Origin: Aquisalimonas lutea
GTDB lineage: Bacteria > Pseudomonadota > Gammaproteobacteria > Nitrococcales > Aquisalimonadaceae
Length of the DNA stretch: 64,000 nt
Assembly: GCF_030409225.1 (NCBI RefSeq)
Contig: NZ_JAUFPK010000001.1
Span: 2,099,566-2,163,565 of the forward strand
Direction: 5' to 3'
Numbering within the stretch: the first letter of the stretch is position 1; every line of letters begins with the position of its first letter. Made by a program: the position numbers and the translations under genes. Shown one piece after another: positions 7,637 to 18,123 of this stretch. The notes under the pieces were generated by a model. It worked only from the letters and a program-made list of their open reading frames with translations, was not told the DNA's origin and made no database searches.

Positions 7637-8599
7637 GTGGGTGGTCGTCTGATCGACGGAGTATGGTACGCGCAAGGCTATGAGCCGGACAGCGAGGGGC
7701 GGTTCGTCCGCCAGGAGTCCGCGTTCCGGGACTGGACCGTGGACGCCGAGGGTGCGCGCTTCCGGCCCGAGGCCGGGCGCTATCACCTGCACGTCTCCTA
7801 TGCCTGTCCGTGGGCGCACCGCACGCTGATCATGCGCCGTCTGCGCGGGCTCGAGGAGGCGCTGCCGGTGTCGGTGGTGCACCCGCTGATGCTGGACGAC
7901 GGCTGGGAGTTCCGCGACTACCCGGGCAGCACGCCGGACGGCGTCCATGGCAGTCGCTACCTGCGCGAGGTCTACCTGGCCGCCGAGCCCCGTTTCACCG
8001 GGCGCGTGACCGTTCCGGCGCTGTGGGACACCAGGGAAGGCACCATCGTCAACAACGAATCCCGGGAACTGCTGCGCATGCTCGACCGCGACTGGCGCCC
8101 GCTGGGTGCCGACGCCACCGACTATGCGCCGCCGGAGCTCGCCTCCGTGGTGGACGAGGTGATCGACGCCATCTACGAGCCGGTGAACAACGGCGTCTAC
8201 AAGTGCGGCTTCGCGCAGTCCCAGGATGCCTACGAGGAGGCTGCGGACGCCCTGTATGCGGCGCTGGACCACTGGGACGACGTCCTCGGCGAGCAGCGCT
8301 TCCTGTGCGGCTCAAGGCTTACCGAGGCGGATGTCTGCCTGTTCACCACGCTGATCCGGTTCGATCCGGTCTACTCGGTGCACTTCAAGTGTTCCCAGCG
8401 GCGTATCGCGGACTATCCCAACCTGCTGAACTACCTGCGGGATCTCTACCAGCGCCCGGCATTCCGCGAGACCACCAACATGGACCACATCCGGCAGCAC
8501 TACTACCGCAGCCACGCGTTCATCAACCCCACGGGGATCGTGGCCCGCCGGCCGGACGTGGACCTGGACGCGCCCCACGGCCGCGAACGCTTCGGCTGA
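7637..8599 (+). CDS. yqjG: Glutathionyl-hydroquinone reductase
   Basis: A 320-residue member of the xi-class glutathione transferases (YqjG/PcpF/ECM4), which reduce glutathionyl-hydroquinones with glutathione in the cytosol. The nucleophilic cysteine is in SYACPWAHR (about Cys57). NNESRELLRML is the glutathione gamma-glutamyl contact, and the C-terminal helical domain contains the family sequences YEPVNNGVYKCGFAQSQ, FDPVYSVHFKC and HYYRSHAFINPTGIV. The GTG at 7637 is used as start, preceded by GGGAGGCAG. The gene stands alone, with a terminator before it and a convergent gene after it. Confidence 0.95.
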   Translation: MGGRLIDGVWYAQGYEPDSEGRFVRQESAFRDWTVDAEGARFRPEAGRYHLHVSYACPWAHRTLIMRRLRGLEEALPVSVVHPLMLDDGWEFRDYPGSTPDGVHGSRYLREVYLAAEPRFTGRVTVPALWDTREGTIVNNESRELLRMLDRDWRPLGADATDYAPPELASVVDEVIDAIYEPVNNGVYKCGFAQSQDAYEEAADALYAALDHWDDVLGEQRFLCGSRLTEADVCLFTTLIRFDPVYSVHFKCSQRRIADYPNLLNYLRDLYQRPAFRETTNMDHIRQHYYRSHAFINPTGIVARRPDVDLDAPHGRERFG

Positions 8600-8621
8600 G
8601 CGCGCTCCTGCGGCGCGCCGG

Positions 8622-9458
8622 TCAGTCGTCGTCGGCGTCGTTGTAGGTGGCATCCTCGCCGGCGACGAACAGCAGCGGGTCCACGGCCTGGCTGTTGAGG
8701 TAGACGGTCCAGTGCAGATGGGGGCCGGTGACGCGGCCGGTGGCTCCCACCGTGCCGAGCGTGTCCCCGGGAGCCACCGTGTCGCCGGTCGCCACCCGGA
8801 TGTCCTGCAGGTGGCAGTACATGGTCACCAGGCCGCTGCCGTGGTCCACGAACACGGTGCGGCCGTTGAAGAAGTAGTCCCCCGTCTCGATCACCTCGCC
8901 GGCGGCCGGGGCCCGGACGGGCGTGCCGGCCTCGGCGGCGATGTCGAGCCCGCTGTGCGGGTTGCGCGGCTGGTCGTTGAAGAACCGCCGCAGCCCGAAC
9001 GGACTGGTGAACGTGCCTTCCAGCGGCAGCCGGAACGCCAGATCGTCCGGCGTGCGCGCGCTGCGGGTGTCGCGGGCGGCGTGGATGCGGCGGTGGTCGC
9101 TGCGGATGCGCTCCAGGGTCTCCTCGCCGGGGCTGACGTATTCGTCGTTTTCCAGGGTGATGCGCTGCTCGGCGTACGTGCGGTCCCGGATGGTAAAGCC
9201 GTGGCGCTCGCCGTCGACGGTCACCGCTGCTTCGCCCGGCTCGGCGTCGAGGCCGATGCCGACGATGGCGTGCCATTGCCCGTGCGCCTGTACCACCAGC
9301 ACCGGTTCGTCCTGGTAGAGGGCTTGCGGCCGCGGCTGCCCGGCGTCGCCCAGCTCGATGACGGCGACACCGCCCGGCGCCGGGCGATGCTCTGGGAGGC
9401 TGCCGTGGGCGGCGGCAGCCGCGGCCAGCAGTGCAACAGCAAGCAGGAAGCGTTTCAT
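8622..9458 (-). CDS. Secreted M23 family metallopeptidase
   Basis: A 278-residue zinc peptidase expected to cut peptidoglycan cross-links in the periplasm (LytM/DD-endopeptidase family). A signal peptide of about 18 residues comes first. An N-terminal beta-rich region has an EQRITLENDEYVSP segment typical of the M23 proteins encoded next to xseA. The catalytic domain carries the zinc ligands in NPHSGLDIA and GPHLHWTVY and a YCHLQDI loop, so all ligands appear intact. Its ATG overlaps the xseA stop (ATGA), so translation is coupled. Confidence 0.92.
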   Translation of the reverse strand: MKRFLLAVALLAAAAAAHGSLPEHRPAPGGVAVIELGDAGQPRPQALYQDEPVLVVQAHGQWHAIVGIGLDAEPGEAAVTVDGERHGFTIRDRTYAEQRITLENDEYVSPGEETLERIRSDHRRIHAARDTRSARTPDDLAFRLPLEGTFTSPFGLRRFFNDQPRNPHSGLDIAAEAGTPVRAPAAGEVIETGDYFFNGRTVFVDHGSGLVTMYCHLQDIRVATGDTVAPGDTLGTVGATGRVTGPHLHWTVYLNSQAVDPLLFVAGEDATYNDADDD

Positions 9459-10834
9459 GGCCAGTCATCCTCGGTGCGGGTGGATTCGACACGCAGCTCG
9501 GCACGGCCCCGGGCCAGCCGCGCCGTGACCGCGTCGCCGGCCTGCAGTGTTGCCGCGCTCCGGATCAGGGAGCCGTCGTCGCTGCGCTGAACGATGGCGT
9601 AGCCGCGCCGCACGGTGGCCAGCGGGCTCACCGTCTCCAGGGTGCGGGTCACGGCGGCCAGGCGCTCGCGCCGCTGCTGCAGTCCCCGGCGCTGCGCCGC
9701 CTCCAGGCGGCGGCGCAGCTCCCGGGTGCGCTCCCGGCCCTGCTGCAGGGTGCGCCGCGGCGTCGCCGCCTGCAAGCGGCGGCGCAGCTGCTCCAGGGTG
9801 GCTCGCCGGAATCGCTGCTGGGTCTGCCAGGCCTGGCGCAGGCGGGTGTCGAGCTCGTCCAGACGCTGGGCGTGGTCGCGCAGCCGGCGGCCCGGGTGCT
9901 GGGAGTGCAGGCGCCGCAGCAGCCCGTCCAGGCGCTGGCGGTCCGTGCGCAGCCGGCGCTGCTGTACGAAGGCCAGCCGCTCGGCCCACGCCCGGAACTG
10001 ACGCAGCCAGCGATCACCGTCGGGGCTGAGCATCTCCGCGGCCGCCGAGGGGGTCGGCGCGCGATGATCCGCCACCAGGTCGGCGATGGTGACATCCACC
10101 TCGTGGCCCACGGCGCTGACCACGGGCAGGGGGCTGGCGGCGATGGCCCGGGCCAGGGCCTCGTCGTTGAACGGCCAGAGGTCTTCCAGGGAGCCGCCGC
10201 CGCGGGTGATCAGCAGGACGTCGGCCTCGTCCCGCTGGATCGCGGTGGCCAGCATGCGCTGGATCTCCGCCGCCGCCTCCCGCCCCTGCACCGGAACGGG
10301 GTAGATGATCACCGCGATGGCCGGGAAGCGGCGCGCGAGCACCTGCAGGACGTCGCGGATGGCGGCGCCGCTTGGGGAGGTGATTACGCCGATGCGGCGG
10401 GGCAGGGCCGGCAGGGCGCGCTTGCGCTCCGGCGCGAACAGCCCCTCGGCCTCCAGCTTCCGGCGGAGCTCCTCGAACTGCCGGCGCAGGGCGCCGGAGC
10501 CGGCCTCCTCCATGCTCTCGACGATGAGCTGGTACTCGCCCCGGGGCTCGTACAGCCCGATGCGTCCCCGCACCAGCACCTGCTGGCCGTTGTCCGGGCG
10601 GAACCGCACCAGCTGGTTGCGGGTGCGGAACATGGCGCAGCGCACCTGCGCGTGCTCGTCCTTGAGGCTGAAGTACAGGTGCCCGGACGCCGGGCGCGCC
10701 AGATTGGAGATCTCGCCCTCCACCCAGACCGCGGGGAGTCCGCTTTCCAGCAGCTCGCGGACCTCCCGGTTCAGCCGCGATACCGTGAGGACGGGGCGCT
10801 CGGTGGAATCGCCTGTGCGTGGTGTGGTGGTCAT
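9455..10834 (-). CDS. xseA: Exodeoxyribonuclease VII large subunit
   Basis: A 459-residue subunit of the single-strand-specific nuclease XseAB. An N-terminal OB-fold (VLTVSRLNREVRELLE...LYFSLKD) is followed by the conserved core (IGVITSPSGAAIRDVL, LLITRGGGSLEDLWPFNDE, AVGHEVDVTIADLVADHRAPTPSAAAE) and a long Arg/Gln-rich helical tail that binds the small subunit. The start at 10834 (MTTTPRTG) is chosen; a 41-residue upstream extension would run through the guaB promoter region. xseB is not in the window. It overlaps the M23 peptidase gene by four bases. Confidence 0.95.
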   Translation of the reverse strand: MTTTPRTGDSTERPVLTVSRLNREVRELLESGLPAVWVEGEISNLARPASGHLYFSLKDEHAQVRCAMFRTRNQLVRFRPDNGQQVLVRGRIGLYEPRGEYQLIVESMEEAGSGALRRQFEELRRKLEAEGLFAPERKRALPALPRRIGVITSPSGAAIRDVLQVLARRFPAIAVIIYPVPVQGREAAAEIQRMLATAIQRDEADVLLITRGGGSLEDLWPFNDEALARAIAASPLPVVSAVGHEVDVTIADLVADHRAPTPSAAAEMLSPDGDRWLRQFRAWAERLAFVQQRRLRTDRQRLDGLLRRLHSQHPGRRLRDHAQRLDELDTRLRQAWQTQQRFRRATLEQLRRRLQAATPRRTLQQGRERTRELRRRLEAAQRRGLQQRRERLAAVTRTLETVSPLATVRRGYAIVQRSDDGSLIRSAATLQAGDAVTARLARGRAELRVESTRTEDDWP

Positions 10835-10942
10835 GGCTCGTGTCGATTGCGATCCGGCAAGCCATGGTAAAGCAAACCATCGGTCCGGGGCAGGCCGGTA
10901 CACGGCACGGGCGGGCGACAGCGGGCCGGAAGGCAGACGTGC

Positions 10943-12483
<1,541 letters not shown>

Positions 12484-12501
12484 CCCCGTACCGGACCGTG
12501 G

Positions 12502-12523
12502 CGCCGCCGTTCCGGCGGCGTTT
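12502..12523 (+). terminator. GC hairpin between guaB and guaA
   Basis: CGCCGCCG at 12502-12509 and CGGCGGCG at 12513-12520 form a tight hairpin with a three-base loop, followed by only three T. It may be a weak terminator or mRNA-stabilising element that lowers guaA relative to guaB. Confidence 0.45.
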
Positions 12524-12556
12524 CCGTTTACCGACCCATCACTGTTGGAAGCCGTC

Positions 12557-14134
12557 ATGGCCGAGGATATTCACGCCGAGCGCATTCTCATCCTGGATTT
12601 CGGATCGCAGTACACCCAGCTCATCGCCCGCCGGGTCCGCGAGGTCGGCGTGTACTGCGAGATTCACCCCTGCGACCGGGACGAGGCGACCATCCGCGCC
12701 TTCGCCCCGCAGGGCGTGATCCTCTCCGGCGGCCCCGAGTCCGTGACCTTCCGGGAGACCCCGCGCATTCCCGCCGCCGTGTTCGAGCTGGGCGTGCCGA
12801 TCCTGGGCATCTGCTACGGCATGCAGGCCATGGCCGCGCAGCTCGGCGGCGCCGTGGAGCCCTCGTCGCACAAGGAGTTCGGCTTCGCCCGGGTGCGTGC
12901 CCGCGGCCACTCGCGTCTGCTGCGCGATATCGAGGACCACACCACGCCGGAGGGTTACGGCACCCTGGACGTGTGGATGAGCCACGGCGACCGGGTCACC
13001 GAGCCCCCGGAGGGCTTCAGGTGCATCGCCAGCAACGACGCGGCGCCGGTGGCCGGCATCGGCGACGACGAGCGCGGCTGGTACGGCGTACAGTTCCACC
13101 CCGAGGTTACCCACACCGTCCAGGGCAAGCGCATCCTCGAGCGCTTCGTGCGCGAGATCTGCGGCTGCAGCGGCAGCTGGACCCCGGGCAACATCATCGA
13201 CGACAGCATCCGCCGCATCCGCGAGCAGGTCGGCGGCGACAAGGTGCTGCTGGGGCTGTCCGGCGGCGTGGATTCGTCGGTGGTCGCCGCCCTGCTGCAC
13301 CGGGCCATCGGCGACCAGCTCACCTGCGTGTTCGTGGACAACGGCCTGCTGCGCCAGGGCGAGGGGGACCACGTCATGGCGACATTCGCCCGCCACATGG
13401 GCGTGAACGTCATCCGCGTGGACGCCGAGCAGCGCTTCCTCAAGGCCCTTGCCGGCGTCTCCGACCCGGAGCAGAAGCGCAAGATCATCGGCAACCTGTT
13501 CATCGACGTCTTCGACGACGAGGCGGAGAAGCTCCAGGACGTCCACTGGCTGGCCCAGGGGACCATCTACCCGGACGTGATCGAGTCCGCGGGGTCCGCC
13601 ACGGGCAAGGCCCAGGTGATCAAGTCCCACCACAACGTCGGCGGCCTTCCGGACCGCATGAACCTCAAGCTGGTCGAGCCCCTGCGGGAGCTGTTCAAGG
13701 ACGAGGTGCGCCGCATCGGCGTGGAGCTGGGGTTGCCCTACGACATGGTGTACCGCCACCCGTTCCCGGGGCCCGGGCTGGGCGTGCGGGTGCTGGGCGA
13801 GGTGCGCAAGGCCTACACCGACGCCCTGCGCAAGGCGGACGCCATCTTCATCGAGGAGCTGTGGAACCACGACCTCTACAACGGCGTCAGCCAGGCCTTC
13901 GCCGTCTACATGCCGGTGAAGTCCGTGGGCGTGACCGGCGACGGCCGCCGCTACGAGCACGTCATCGCCCTGCGCGCGGTGGAGACCATCGATTTCATGA
14001 CCGCCCGCTGGGCACACCTGCCCTACGAGTTCCTCGACCATGTCAGCCGGCGCATCATCAACGAGATCGAGGGGATTTCCCGGGTGGTCTACGACATCTC
14101 CGGCAAGCCCCCGGCGACCATCGAGTGGGAATGA
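12557..14134 (+). CDS. guaA: GMP synthase (glutamine-hydrolysing)
   Basis: Aminates XMP to GMP. 525 residues: an N-terminal class I glutamine amidotransferase ([17 protein letters not shown]; nucleophile in GICYGMQ; His/Glu in FHPEVTHT), the ATP pyrophosphatase domain ([16 protein letters not shown]) and the C-terminal dimerisation domain ending [10 protein letters not shown]. The ATG at 12557 is preferred over a TTG four codons earlier. It is followed after 4 bases by tadA. Confidence 0.98.
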   Translation: MAEDIHAERILILDFGSQYTQLIARRVREVGVYCEIHPCDRDEATIRAFAPQGVILSGGPESVTFRETPRIPAAVFELGVPILGICYGMQAMAAQLGGAVEPSSHKEFGFARVRARGHSRLLRDIEDHTTPEGYGTLDVWMSHGDRVTEPPEGFRCIASNDAAPVAGIGDDERGWYGVQFHPEVTHTVQGKRILERFVREICGCSGSWTPGNIIDDSIRRIREQVGGDKVLLGLSGGVDSSVVAALLHRAIGDQLTCVFVDNGLLRQGEGDHVMATFARHMGVNVIRVDAEQRFLKALAGVSDPEQKRKIIGNLFIDVFDDEAEKLQDVHWLAQGTIYPDVIESAGSATGKAQVIKSHHNVGGLPDRMNLKLVEPLRELFKDEVRRIGVELGLPYDMVYRHPFPGPGLGVRVLGEVRKAYTDALRKADAIFIEELWNHDLYNGVSQAFAVYMPVKSVGVTGDGRRYEHVIALRAVETIDFMTARWAHLPYEFLDHVSRRIINEIEGISRVVYDISGKPPATIEWE

Positions 14135-14138
14135 GCCC

Positions 14139-14624
14139 ATGAGCGCCGGCGGCTCGGGTCGGGCGGACGGCGGCAATGCGCCGGATACGGCCTGGATGCA
14201 GCGGGCGCTGGCACTGGCGCGGCACGCCGGCGAGCTGGGCGAGGTGCCCGTGGGCGCGGTCGTCGTCCGCGACGGCGTCTGTCTCGGCGAGGGCTGGAAT
14301 CACCCGATCGCCGCTGCCGATCCCACCATGCATGCCGAGATCCACGCCCTGCGGGCTGCGGCGGCCGCCGAAGGCAACTACCGCCTCACCGGCACCACGC
14401 TGTACGTCACCCTGGAGCCGTGCGTGATGTGCGTCGGGGCGCTGGTGCACGCCCGCGTCGCCCGTCTCGTCTACGCCGCGCGCGAGCCCCGCACGGGCGC
14501 CGTGGACAGCACCTGCCGCCTGCTGGAGCCCGGCCTGCACAACCACGATGTGGCCCCGGAAGGAGGGTTGCTCGCCGAAGCCAGCGCGGAGCTGCTGCGC
14601 GCCTTCTTCCGCAGCCGGCGTTAG
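14139..14624 (+). CDS. tadA: tRNA-specific adenosine deaminase
   Basis: Deaminates A34 of tRNA-Arg(ACG) to inosine; that tRNA is present in this window at 59917. 161 residues with the cytidine-deaminase zinc site: HAEIHAL (His ligand and proton-shuttle Glu) and PCVMCVGAL (two Cys ligands). Start ATG 14139 lies 4 bases after the guaA stop, so it probably belongs to the guaBA transcript. It converges with mltF, with only 16 bases between the stops. Confidence 0.95.
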   Translation: MSAGGSGRADGGNAPDTAWMQRALALARHAGELGEVPVGAVVVRDGVCLGEGWNHPIAAADPTMHAEIHALRAAAAAEGNYRLTGTTLYVTLEPCVMCVGALVHARVARLVYAAREPRTGAVDSTCRLLEPGLHNHDVAPEGGLLAEASAELLRAFFRSRR

Positions 14625-14640
14625 TGTCCTGTAGCCCCAC

Positions 14641-16119
14641 CTACTGCATGACCTCCAGCACCCGCGGCAGGCGGACCAGCCCGGTATCCCGCGCCACCAG
14701 GGAGCGGCGGTCGTCCGGGCTGGCGTCCGGATCGAGGCGGAAGCGGCCGGGGTCGGTGATCCGCGTCAGCAACGTGTAGTAGCCGCGAATGCCGCGGACG
14801 TACCGGACCGGCTCCTCGCCCCGGGCCTGGCCGTACTCGGTGTGCTCGTGCCAGTCCTGCTGCGCGAGCAGGGGCAGATGCTCGCGCACGTCGGCCCAGC
14901 TGTCCGGGTCGTGTCCCTGGCCCTCGGTAATGGCGCGGGCGTCCTCCAGGTGGCCCATGCCCACGTTGTAGGCGGCCAGGGCAAGCCAGGTCCGGTCCGG
15001 CTCGTCGATATCGTCCGGCAGGCGCTGGCGCAGCGAGCTGAAATAGCGGGCGCCTCCCATGATGCTCTGCTCGGGAGCGATCCGGTTGTCGAGGCCCAGC
15101 TCCGCGGCGGTCCGCCGGGTGAGCATCATCAGTCCCCGCACGCCGGTGGGCGAGACGGCGTCCGGGTCCCAGTGGGATTCCTGATAGCCCATTGCCGCGA
15201 GCAGGCGCCAGTCCACCTGGTACTCCTCGCCGGCCCGGACGAAGAGCTCGCGGAAACGCGGCAGGCGCTCCGTGACGTGGCGCAGGAAGGTTCGTGCCCC
15301 CACGTAGTCGAAGCCGCGGAGGTGGCCGTAGTAGCGCTCCCGGATCTCGGCGAGAGTGCCGTCGTCGCGCGCGCCGGCGAGAAACCGCTCGGCCGCGTGG
15401 TACAGGCTGTCGTCGCCTCCGCGGCGGAAGGCCCAGGCGAGCTGTTGCGGCTGCTCGAAGGTGAAGGCGACGCGCAGCTCCGGGTAGTAGCTCTGGTTCA
15501 CCGCCAGCTCGTTGGAATCGACGATGGTGAAATCGATGGCCTGCGTCCAGACCTCGTAGAGCAGCTCACGGGTGTTGGCGTCGGTGCTGATCTCCCAGCC
15601 CGCCGGAAGCCCGTCCGGGGCCAGCGCCCGGAGGCGGTCCGCCGACTGGCTGCTGGCGGCCACGCGGACCGTCGTATCCGTCGCCTGCGCGAACGCCTCG
15701 GGCGTTTCCGGATACGGCTCGCCGCGGCGGTAGATCAGGTGCTGGTCGACCTCGGCGTAGGGGGTGCTGAAGCGGAAGTGCTCCCGGCGCTCGTCGGCGA
15801 GGGTCAGTGCGCCGGCTGCCAGGTGGGCCCGGCGCGCGGCCAGCACCCGGTACATCTGCGTCTTGCTCTCAGCGATGATCAGGCGCAGCTCCACGCCCAG
15901 CGACCGGGCGAAGCTGCGGGCCAGATCGTAGTCCATGCCGGCCGGCCCTTCGCTCGTCTCGTACAGCGTCGTCGGCCCCAGCCGGGTGACCACGACCAGC
16001 GCGCCGTCCGCGCGCACCTGCTCCACGAGGGTGTGCTCGCGCAGCTGCCCGGTCAGCGCCAGACCGCCCAGGAGCAGCGCCAGAACGGCGACCAGGATGC
16101 GGAGGACGTGATGCGCCAT
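14641..16119 (-). CDS. mltF: Membrane-bound lytic murein transglycosylase F
   Basis: A 492-residue peptidoglycan lytic transglycosylase. One N-terminal hydrophobic segment (VLRILVAVLALLLGGLAL) acts as signal or anchor. Then comes a solute-binding-protein-3-like regulatory domain (about 35-270: GMDYDLARSFARSLGVEL, STPYAEVDQHLIYR) and an SLT catalytic domain (YQESHWDP with the catalytic Glu, SPTGVRGLMMLT, ALAAYNVGMGHLEDAR). The start at 16119 is chosen because it begins right before the hydrophobic segment. Its upstream region is shared with the divergent tRNA-Ser. Confidence 0.95.
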   Translation of the reverse strand: MAHHVLRILVAVLALLLGGLALTGQLREHTLVEQVRADGALVVVTRLGPTTLYETSEGPAGMDYDLARSFARSLGVELRLIIAESKTQMYRVLAARRAHLAAGALTLADERREHFRFSTPYAEVDQHLIYRRGEPYPETPEAFAQATDTTVRVAASSQSADRLRALAPDGLPAGWEISTDANTRELLYEVWTQAIDFTIVDSNELAVNQSYYPELRVAFTFEQPQQLAWAFRRGGDDSLYHAAERFLAGARDDGTLAEIRERYYGHLRGFDYVGARTFLRHVTERLPRFRELFVRAGEEYQVDWRLLAAMGYQESHWDPDAVSPTGVRGLMMLTRRTAAELGLDNRIAPEQSIMGGARYFSSLRQRLPDDIDEPDRTWLALAAYNVGMGHLEDARAITEGQGHDPDSWADVREHLPLLAQQDWHEHTEYGQARGEEPVRYVRGIRGYYTLLTRITDPGRFRLDPDASPDDRRSLVARDTGLVRLPRVLEVMQ

Positions 16120-16214
16120 GCGGGGGAGGTCCCGTGTCGGATTTCGCGTTCGTTGGAGTCGGACCGGAAATCTATTGTACACTGCGCAGCTCGCGGCCAA
16201 CGAGCCGCGGTCCC

Positions 16215-16302
16215 GGAGAGGTGCCGGAGCGGTCGAACGGGGCGCACTCGAAATGCGTTGGCCCGCAAGGGCCCGGGGGTTCGAATCCCTCCCTCTCCGC
16301 CA
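16215..16302 (+). tRNA. tRNA-Ser(CGA)
   Basis: Acceptor stem GGAGAGG (16215-16221) pairs with CCTCTCC (16292-16298), with discriminator G and encoded CCA. The anticodon loop CTCGAAA gives anticodon CGA, reading UCG. The long variable arm (TGGCCCGCAAGGGCC) is typical of type II serine tRNAs. The T-arm has GGGTTCGAATCCC. Confidence 0.97.
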
Positions 16303-16341
16303 TCTTCCCTGAGCAGGGCCGCAGGCCCTGCTCAGGGAAGA
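16303..16341 (+). terminator. 18-bp perfect hairpin after tRNA-Ser(CGA)
   Basis: TCTTCCCTGAGCAGGGCC (16303-16320), loop GCA, then its perfect complement (16324-16341). It starts immediately after the CCA end. There is no T-run, so it could be a processing or termination signal. The same hairpin, with one base pair changed, follows tRNA-Ser(GCT) at 59542-59580 and again at 59727-59765. Confidence 0.75.
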
Positions 16342-16480
16342 TCATGAGCCCGGGGGATTCGAACCCCCGGACGGACAAGTTGGTTCGACGGCGTAGCGCA
16401 GCGGAGCCGGTGGTTGGCGCGCCAGCGGCAACCACCCGACGGGCGCGGCGCGGAGCGCCGCAGCAATCCCTCCCTCTCCG
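16342..16480 (+). repeat. tRNA-Ser-associated repeat, copy A
   Basis: After the hairpin, GATTCGAACCCCCGG at 16356-16370 is the exact reverse complement of tRNA positions 16273-16287 and can fold on itself as CCGGGGG-ATTCGAA-CCCCCGG. A GC-rich segment follows with a GTGGTTG...CAACCAC hairpin (16410-16434). The block ends with AATCCCTCCCTCTCCG (16465-16480), a direct copy of the tRNA 3' end without CCA. The same arrangement, with different bases in the inverted part, follows tRNA-Ser(GCT). Confidence 0.75.
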
Positions 16481-16503
16481 AAAGGCTGAGCGATTCCGGC
16501 CCG

Positions 16504-17913
16504 CTACACGGTTTCCCTGTCCGCCCGCCCGACGCCCGTGACTTCCCGGGCCAGGAAGTCCAGCAGCTTCGGATGGTCGGCGTGGGCGATGTTGATGCGG
16601 ATCCCGGGCGAGGCGGGGGTTTCCGACTGCGAGAACAGGGTCCCCGGAGCCAGGAAGATGCCTTCCTCCGACGCCCGCTGGGCCAGGGCGACGTCGTCGA
16701 CACCGGCCGGCAGCGGGCACCAGAGGTAGTATCCCCCGGTCGGCGCCGTGATCTCCGTCAGGCCGATGCTCTCCAGGGCCGTGACCGCCTGTGCCGAGGC
16801 CTGGGCGACGCGGTCCCGCAGTCGCGTGAGATGCCTCCGGTAGCGGCCCCGCACGATGAGGTCGTGGATCATCCGTTCCGTCGCCCCGGAGGTGTTCACC
16901 ACGGTGAGCATCTTGATGTCGGTGAGCGAGGCGATCAGCTGCTGTCCGGCGGCGATGTAGCCGCAGCGCACCCCGGCGGACAGGGTCTTGGAGAACGTGC
17001 CCAGGTAGATGACCCGCTCCAGCGCGTCCAGCGCCGCCAGGTGGGGGGTCGCGCGGGGCAGGATGTCGGCGAACGGGTCGTCCTCGATGAGGAGCAGGTC
17101 GTGGCTCTGCGCCAGCTGCAGCAGCCGGTGCATGGCCGATAGCGACATGGACGTGCCGGTGGGATTGTGCGCCATGGGCTGCAGGAACAGCAGCCGCGGC
17201 CGGTGCAGCCGCGCGAGGCGGTCCAGCTCGTCCAGATCGGGTCCGTCGCCGGTGCGCGTGACGCCGATGATCCGCGCTTTCTGCAGGCGCAGCTTGCCGA
17301 AGAACGGGTAGTAGCCGGGGGTCTCCACCAGCACCGGATCGCCGGGCTCGACCAGGTGCCGTACCAGCAGATCCATGGCGTGGTTGGCCCCGAACGTGAG
17401 CAGGATCTGCTCGGCGCCGGCGGGAATCGCCCGTTCCGACAGCGTGCGCGCGATGGTCTCGCGCAACGGCGTAAACCCCTCCGGGCGACCGTACTCGAAG
17501 TCGTCGGTGTCCTGGCCCTGGCGGTTGCCGCGGCTGAGGTAGCGTCCCACCTCGGAGCGCCCCATCCAGCTGGTCGGCGGGCGGCCGTCGCCGGCGCGTA
17601 CGGCGTAGTTCTTGTTCAGCTGCTCGCGCAGCAGCGAGATGAGGTCCATGGCCTCGGCGAAGTGCTCCGTCGGCGCGCTGGCGCGACGGCGGCGCACCGG
17701 GGCGACGTAGAAGCCCGACCCCCGCCGCGGGTCCAGGTAACCGGTGGCCACCAGCTGGTCGTAGGCGTCCACCACGGTGTTCTTGGATACCCCGTACTCG
17801 CGCGCCGCCGCCCGGATGGAGGCGAGCCGCGTGCCCGGGGCGAGGGTGCCTTCCTGGATGCGCTCGGCGAGCTGATCGGCAATCCGCGCGGCGCGGGAAC
17901 GTTCCTCGCCCAT
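16504..17913 (-). CDS. MocR-type (GntR/aminotransferase) transcriptional regulator
   Basis: A 469-residue PLP-dependent regulator. Residues 1-70 form a GntR winged helix (IADQLAERIQEGTLAPGTRLASIR, YGVSKNTVVDAYDQL, GYLDPRRGSGFYV). The rest is an aminotransferase fold (FGANHAMDLLVRHL, VLVETPGYYPFF, LQPMAHNPTGTSM, IEDDPFADIL) with the PLP-lysine motif GTFSKTLSAGVRCGYI. Start ATG 17913 is supported by GGAGAGGAG directly upstream; longer in-frame extensions run through the divergent operon and are not real. It is divergent from the TRAP-mvaA genes, which it probably controls together with itself. The effector is unknown. Confidence 0.92.
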   Translation of the reverse strand: MGEERSRAARIADQLAERIQEGTLAPGTRLASIRAAAREYGVSKNTVVDAYDQLVATGYLDPRRGSGFYVAPVRRRRASAPTEHFAEAMDLISLLREQLNKNYAVRAGDGRPPTSWMGRSEVGRYLSRGNRQGQDTDDFEYGRPEGFTPLRETIARTLSERAIPAGAEQILLTFGANHAMDLLVRHLVEPGDPVLVETPGYYPFFGKLRLQKARIIGVTRTGDGPDLDELDRLARLHRPRLLFLQPMAHNPTGTSMSLSAMHRLLQLAQSHDLLLIEDDPFADILPRATPHLAALDALERVIYLGTFSKTLSAGVRCGYIAAGQQLIASLTDIKMLTVVNTSGATERMIHDLIVRGRYRRHLTRLRDRVAQASAQAVTALESIGLTEITAPTGGYYLWCPLPAGVDDVALAQRASEEGIFLAPGTLFSQSETPASPGIRINIAHADHPKLLDFLAREVTGVGRADRETV

Positions 17914-17930
17914 TCCGTCTCCTCTCCGGC

Positions 17931-17983
17931 TGTACCTTTTATTGGCAGGGTACAGTACGTGGTACAACCATGGTAACTGTACC
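17931..17983. promoter_or_regulatory. Candidate MocR operator with four GGTACA boxes
   Basis: Four copies of GGTACA or its complement TGTACC lie between the divergent genes: TGTACC 17931-17936, GGTACA 17949-17954, GGTACA 17961-17966 and TGTACC 17978-17983. The outer boxes are inverted relative to the inner pair, and the inner pair is 12 bases apart. Closely spaced repeated boxes are usual for MocR regulators. Confidence 0.65.
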
Positions 17984-18123
17984 TTGCTCTGTCCCCCATG
18001 AGCCGCGGAGACTGCCCGAATAACGGATTGATGACGGGTGCCCGGGTTTGCCCGCCGCATTCCGCCAACACAAAGATGGACGCCTGAGTCGATCACTTCA
18101 GCGTCGATACAGAGGAGAAGCTG

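Noticed and set aside
8587-8632. Another MITE-tip relative at the yqjG end (TGAGCGCGCT...GGTCAG)
   Set aside because: The similarity to the 4408-4440 hairpin is short and falls in GC-rich coding and stop context; it may be chance.
16303-17913. Genomic island integrated at tRNA-Ser(CGA)
   Set aside because: The direct copy of the tRNA 3' end is only about 180 bases away, no integrase is present, and the same structure follows the other tRNA-Ser.
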